DNA from: an uncultured Clostridia bacterium
Lineage (GTDB): Bacteria; Bacillota_A; Clostridia; TANB77; CAG-508
Assembly (NCBI GenBank): GCA_947624715.1
Contig: CANQLO010000036.1
Coordinates: 1-16,143, forward strand
DNA: 16,143 nt
Direction of reading: 5' to 3'
Shown: piece by piece, positions 13,368 to 16,143 of the stretch
Numbering within the stretch: the stretch's first letter is position 1
Layout of the letters: every line of letters begins with the position of its first letter
Position numbers and translations under genes: made by a program
The notes under the pieces: generated by a model
The model's database searches: none
Seen by the model: only the letters and a program-made list of their open reading frames with translations
What the model was told of the DNA's origin: nothing

Positions 13368-14522
13368 TTAAAAATCTTTTTCTCTTTCTTCTTTTTTTAA
13401 TTCTAGATTATCTGTTAAATTTTCAACAACATTATAAGTTTTTCCTAAATGATTAATTGTTTGTAATTCTTTTTCAGTTAATTTTGATTTGATTTCTTTT
13501 GGCTTTTGATTTTTTATTTTTCCTAAAATTATTGAAAACGTATAATCATCTTCAACTTGTTTTATTATTGAAGGATTTATCTCTATTGCTAAGTTTACAT
13601 ATTGTATTGCTTTATTTAAATCTTTTTTAATGATTTGTATTTTTGCTAAATACAGATATGCATTTGCTTGTATCTTTTCATCTTCTGAATTTATGCATTC
13701 ATAAAAATATTTTTCAGCATCATCATATTCTCTAAAAATCAAATATATTTGTCCTAAATTTAAATTTGATATATCTTTTAATGAATTTAGTGTTGCGGCT
13801 TTTTTGTAATATTCTCTGGCATTTTGAAAGTCATTTAATCTAGTATATGTCATTCCAAGAAAATAATACAATTCATATTGTGCTGGTGAATATTTTAATG
13901 CCTCATTATAAACTACTATTGCTTCCTTAAATCTTTCATTATCAAATAATATATTTCCAAGTAATACACTTGCTTTATAAAATTCTGGCTTTATACTCAA
14001 TAAATTTTGCAATAACTGTATGCTTTCTTCTTCTTTTTTATTTTCATGAAAAATTTCTGCTAATTTACAATATGTATCATAATCTTTTGGATTAATATTT
14101 ATTACTTTTAAATATTCACCTTCTGCTTTTTCTTTTTCTTCATTTTCTTCATATAATTTTGCAAGCATTTTATGTGACCTGTAACTATTAGGATGCTTTT
14201 CAATATTTAATAGTAATTTTTTCTTTAATTCTTCCTTATTTTTTCCTGCTCTTGCAATATTTATAAGTTCATCAAGATATAAATTTTTTCTCTCCAATGC
14301 TAAGAAAATTATTGGAATTATTATTGAAACTATAAACAAAATGCTCATAAATATTAGATTTGGATTTTTCTTTATGAATATGAAAATAAAATCTACTATT
14401 ATACCAATGAATTCCAATGATAGCAAATACACATATCCGGCATTATTTTCTTTTATCAGTTTTGCAAATGTATATATAAATATAGAAATTACTAATACAC
14501 TAAAAACTATAATTTGTACCAT
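13368..14522 (-). CDS. Membrane-anchored tetratricopeptide repeat protein
   Basis: 384 residues. The N-terminus has three predicted membrane helices (about 4-20, 33-51, 57-77), followed from about residue 105 to 330 by some six to seven TPR units with the expected W/L-G-Y-A-F-A-P periodicity, for example HKMLAKLYEENEEKEKAEGE, CKLAEIFHENKKEEESIQLL and YYFLGMTYTRLNDFQNAREY. The last ~45 residues are charged and disordered-looking. TPR arrays are protein-binding scaffolds; the partner is unknown. A cytosolic TPR domain is most likely given the helix number and charges. It is upstream of, and co-oriented with, the pilus operon but has its own promoter and terminator, so a link to pili is only suggested by position. 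The start at 14522 has AAGGAG nine bases upstream. Confidence 0.85.
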   Translation of the reverse strand: MVQIIVFSVLVISIFIYTFAKLIKENNAGYVYLLSLEFIGIIVDFIFIFIKKNPNLIFMSILFIVSIIIPIIFLALERKNLYLDELINIARAGKNKEELKKKLLLNIEKHPNSYRSHKMLAKLYEENEEKEKAEGEYLKVININPKDYDTYCKLAEIFHENKKEEESIQLLQNLLSIKPEFYKASVLLGNILFDNERFKEAIVVYNEALKYSPAQYELYYFLGMTYTRLNDFQNAREYYKKAATLNSLKDISNLNLGQIYLIFREYDDAEKYFYECINSEDEKIQANAYLYLAKIQIIKKDLNKAIQYVNLAIEINPSIIKQVEDDYTFSIILGKIKNQKPKEIKSKLTEKELQTINHLGKTYNVVENLTDNLELKKEEREKDF

Positions 14523-14582
14523 GCAGAATTTCTCCTTTCTCGATTTTATAAAGAATGTATATATTCCTGCGTAATTTACCTT

Positions 14583-14611
14583 ATTTTACTATAGTTATAG
14601 TTTTTTTTCAA
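14583..14611 (-). promoter_or_regulatory. Probable sigma-A promoter of the TPR gene
   Basis: On the minus strand TTGAAA (14606-14611) and TAAAAT (14583-14588) have the ideal 17-base spacing, 61 bases before the TPR start codon. This is the cleanest promoter in the window. Confidence 0.7.
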
Positions 14612-14690
14612 TATTTTTTTACATATTTCATCATTAAGCTTTTTTGATAAATCTAATTATTTTTCCATTTCTTAATTAAATAAGCATTAA

Positions 14691-14753
14691 TTTATCATTT
14701 TGGGAAACGATAAATATCAACATTTATTTATAATTATAGTTTATCGTCAACGA
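14691..14753. promoter_or_regulatory. Cluster of GATAAA/TTTATC repeats before the XRE pair (possible operators)
   Basis: TTTATC (14691-14696) faces GATAAA in ACGATAAA (14707-14714), and ACGATAAA is repeated in inverted form as TTTATCGT (14740-14747). The latter overlaps a small palindrome TCGT-CA-ACGA (14744-14753) that sits about where the -35 box of the XRE promoter would be. The arrangement fits autoregulation by the encoded regulators, which is inference. Confidence 0.4.
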
Positions 14754-14767
14754 TTTTTAAGTATCTT

Positions 14768-14776
14768 TGTTATACT
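14768..14776 (+). promoter_or_regulatory. Extended -10 promoter of the XRE pair
   Basis: TGTTATACT matches the extended -10 pattern TG-n-TATAAT, 30 bases before the first XRE start codon. No good -35 box is visible at 16-18 bases upstream, as is usual for extended -10 promoters. Confidence 0.55.
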
Positions 14777-14806
14777 TTCTTAAATTTTAAGAATCGAGGT
14801 AATATT

Positions 14807-15073
14807 ATGACACTTTCAAATGCAGTAAAACAAAGGATAATTAATCTTGCAGCAAAAGATAACATTACTATTCACAAACTAGCTTTAAGATCTGGTACAG
14901 CATATTCTACTATTAGTAGTTTTCTAAATGGAAAATGTACTAGCATAACATTAACTACACTTTTACACATTTGTGAAGGTAGTAAAATAACTTTAAAAGA
15001 TTTTTTTGATGACAATTTGTTTAAAAATGTCACAACAGATTCATCTGAAAAGACTCTTATAGAAAAGAGGTAA
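14807..15073 (+). CDS. Small XRE/Cro-family DNA-binding regulator, first of a tandem pair
   Basis: 88 residues, almost entirely one helix-turn-helix domain of the XRE (lambda Cro/CI) type: INLAAKDNITIHKLALRSGT gives helices 1 and 2, AYSTISSFLNGK is the recognition helix region, and LTTLLHICEGSKITLKDFFD is helices 4 and 5. A 16-residue polar tail follows and there is no effector or peptidase domain. Predicted to bind DNA as a dimer; the likely sites are the inverted repeats upstream. CGAGGT ends six bases before the ATG. The next gene starts five bases after its stop and encodes a paralogue. No toxin or phage gene is adjacent, so it is not evidently part of a toxin-antitoxin pair. Confidence 0.88.
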   Translation: MTLSNAVKQRIINLAAKDNITIHKLALRSGTAYSTISSFLNGKCTSITLTTLLHICEGSKITLKDFFDDNLFKNVTTDSSEKTLIEKR

Positions 15074-15078
15074 ACTTA

Positions 15079-15339
15079 ATGCTACTTTCAGTTGCTATTA
15101 GACAAAGGATTTTAAATTTAACAAAATCAGAACATATTAGTTTAAGAGAATTATCTAGAAGATCTAATGTCTCATATTCAACTCTAATTAACTTTATGAT
15201 TGGAAAAGGTAGTACAATTACTCTATCTACTTTATATAAACTTTGCTTAGGACTAAATATAGAGTTAGTTGATTTTTTCAATAGTTCTTTATTCATTGAT
15301 GTACTTGATGAACATGAGAAAAGTACTTCTAGGTTTTAA
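15079..15339 (+). CDS. Small XRE/Cro-family DNA-binding regulator, second of a tandem pair
   Basis: 86 residues with the same single XRE domain as the preceding protein; by hand alignment about 34 of the first 75 positions are identical, without gaps. The recognition segment differs (SYSTLINFMIGKGS against AYSTISSFLNGKCT), so the two may read different or overlapping sites, or form heterodimers. The start at 15079 uses an AGAGG site that lies in the last codons of the first gene; the five-base gap implies coupled translation. No clear terminator follows; only AT-rich sequence leads into the convergent peptidase remnant. Confidence 0.88.
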   Translation: MLLSVAIRQRILNLTKSEHISLRELSRRSNVSYSTLINFMIGKGSTITLSTLYKLCLGLNIELVDFFNSSLFIDVLDEHEKSTSRF

Positions 15340-15417
15340 AAAAAATAATTTCTTTTTAGTTTTTTAGTTATGCATATTAGCTGTTTATTTTTGGTAATTA
15401 TTTTTTTGTAAGACATT

Positions 15418-15915
15418 TTACAAAATTGCTCCTAAAACTAAAATTCCTAAATTGTTATTATATATTTCATTAAATTGTGATATTGGTAATGGATTCTCTC
15501 CCATTCCCACTTCTATTGTATAACCTGGTCTATTATAATTTTGTATGAACCAATCTTTATATCCTGCAAAGCTTGAATTATATGGAGTTTCTTCTAATGA
15601 ATAGCTACTCACTTCTGCAAATTTTTCTCCTATTTCCAAAGACTGTGGTGGATTATAATTTTGAAATTGCCAATATATAATCTTCCCCTGCGAATGATAT
15701 GCTAATATCAATCTAAAATCATGCTGTAGTGTAAAATTATACACTGCTATTGATTCTGGTTCTGTTAAAGGTGCTAATCCTACAAAGTCTCTTGGTGCTG
15801 GCCTTGTATATCCTTGTGCATATTTTATTGCTTTTGCATTCTGCCAAAGAGCTGGAAATTGTAAATTTAAATCCACACCTGTGGATTTTATTAACTTCCA
15901 TATAAAAAGCTGCAA
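15418..15915 (-). pseudogene. C-terminal remnant of an M14 zinc carboxypeptidase (gamma-D-glutamyl-diamino acid peptidase type)
   Basis: The frame encodes the second half of an M14 peptidase that cuts gamma-D-Glu-diamino acid bonds in peptidoglycan peptides. Family features present: GVDLNLQFPALW (residues 13-24), PAPRDFVGLAPLTEPES, the zinc-ligand His in LAYHSQGKIIYWQF (H74), YKDWFIQNYNRPGYTIEVG with the catalytic Glu (E135) and the usual ending NLGILVLGA. Missing are the signal or LysM part and the HxxE motif that supplies the first two zinc ligands, so it cannot be an active enzyme. Upstream, the frame is closed by a TAA at 15931-15933, and the sequence just before GVDLN already deviates from the family. 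The only start is a TTG at 15915 with no good ribosome binding site. Loss of the 5' half by deletion or recombination is the simplest reading; an independent small protein is unlikely. Confidence 0.75.
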
Positions 15916-15956
15916 ATAAAGTATGGAAGATTACAAATTGTGAATACATGAAAAAC

Positions 15957-15992
15957 TTAAATAAAATCAGTGACGAAAATTGATCACTGATT
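15957..15992 (-). terminator. Rho-independent terminator after the right-edge gene
   Basis: AATCAGTGA (15965-15973) and TCACTGATT (15984-15992) form a perfect 9-bp stem with a 10-base loop; on the minus strand it is followed by TTATTTAAG after the closing TT, a short T-rich tail. It lies 64 bases after the stop of the gene entering from the right edge, and directly in front of the broken peptidase. Confidence 0.75.
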
Positions 15993-16056
15993 CTATAAAA
16001 AATTTTAATTTTAAAAAAAATTACACACTTTACTCTTTACTTGACAAAGTCTTTAT

Positions 16057-16143
16057 TTACACATTCTTCATATCTGCATTACTATTATTTCCTATAATCT
16101 TTAGTCCTCCTGTAGATTCAACCGTTTTTGTTGCCATATCTTT
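16057..16143 (-). CDS. 3' end of an unidentified gene entering from the right edge
   Basis: On the minus strand the final 28 codons are open from the window edge to a TAA (16057-16059). They read KDMATKTVESTGGLKIIG followed by NNSNADMKNV. I do not recognise a family from this tail. The TGGLKIIGNN pattern looks like a real coding end and not a shadow, and the terminator downstream on the same strand supports it. An ATG near 16135 preceded by no visible ribosome binding site could start a tiny 26-codon frame, but a longer gene running in from the right is likelier. Confidence 0.55.
   Translation of the reverse strand, partial: KDMATKTVESTGGLKIIGNNSNADMKNV

Noticed and set aside
14807..15339. 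Toxin-antitoxin or prophage module around the XRE genes
   Set aside because: Both proteins are DNA-binding domains only; no toxin fold, integrase, attachment site or phage gene is next to them.
15403..15425. TTTTGTAA/TTACAAAA hairpin as a terminator for the XRE pair
   Set aside because: The stem is eight AT-rich pairs and neither strand has a T-tract after the right arm, so it is not a convincing terminator.
15737..15949. A 70-codon minus-strand frame at the broken end of the M14 gene, as a possible frameshifted N-terminal part
   Set aside because: Its translation has no M14 features such as HxxE or NPDG, and it overlaps the well-conserved peptidase frame, so it is an antiframe and not the missing half.

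Overview
The window is AT-rich DNA (by eye about 25-30% G+C) with strong AGGAGG-type ribosome binding sites, occasional TTG starts and the standard bacterial code. The gene families point to a Gram-positive (monoderm) member of the Clostridia: a DUF4364-type protein, ScpB, an INS-less prolyl-tRNA synthetase, ROK sugar kinase, pilin-like proteins whose mature N-terminus begins ITLVAL, and a type IV pilus locus without a secretin. An uncultured gut Clostridia lineage is a reasonable guess, but that is inference.

Layout. Left edge (1-644): the last codons of an unknown gene, a hairpin, a DUF4364 winged-helix protein on the plus strand, and a bidirectional terminator. 656-2588 (minus): scpB followed one base later by a short prolyl-tRNA synthetase gene, with a good promoter before scpB. 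2806-2973 (plus): a 55-codon gene. 3005-3916 (minus): a ROK kinase. 3931-4049: a GC-rich, inverted-repeat-bounded insertion-like element. 4065-13116 (minus): a 9 kb type IV pilus operon, transcribed in the order pilM-pilN fusion, pilO-like, a small membrane protein in the pilP position, the tiny pilin, pilD, two further prepilin-like proteins, pilB, pilT, pilC. 13368-14522 (minus): a membrane-anchored TPR protein with its own promoter and terminator. 14807-15339 (plus): a tandem pair of paralogous single-domain XRE regulators behind an extended -10 promoter with possible operators. 15418-15915 (minus): the C-terminal half of an M14 peptidoglycan peptidase that has lost its front. 16057-16143 (minus): the 3' end of an unidentified gene followed by a terminator.

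How it works together. The pilus operon holds the parts for a complete monoderm type IV pilus: assembly and retraction motors (PilB, PilT), platform (PilC), alignment complex (PilM-N, PilO and a possible PilP stand-in), prepilin peptidase and three prepilin-like substrates. A stem-loop directly after the small pilin gene could uncouple its expression from that of the machinery genes. The promoter region before pilM carries nested inverted repeats next to the -35 box, a likely control point.

Most unusual points: the PilM-PilN fusion; a 69-residue mature pilin without any aromatic residue; three prepilins that all lack Glu5; a prepilin peptidase with an eroded GxGD motif; and the GC-rich palindromic element. 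I see no CRISPR array, tRNA, rRNA or transposase. Nothing here is clearly an entirely new system: the best candidate for novelty is this compact, divergent pilus.
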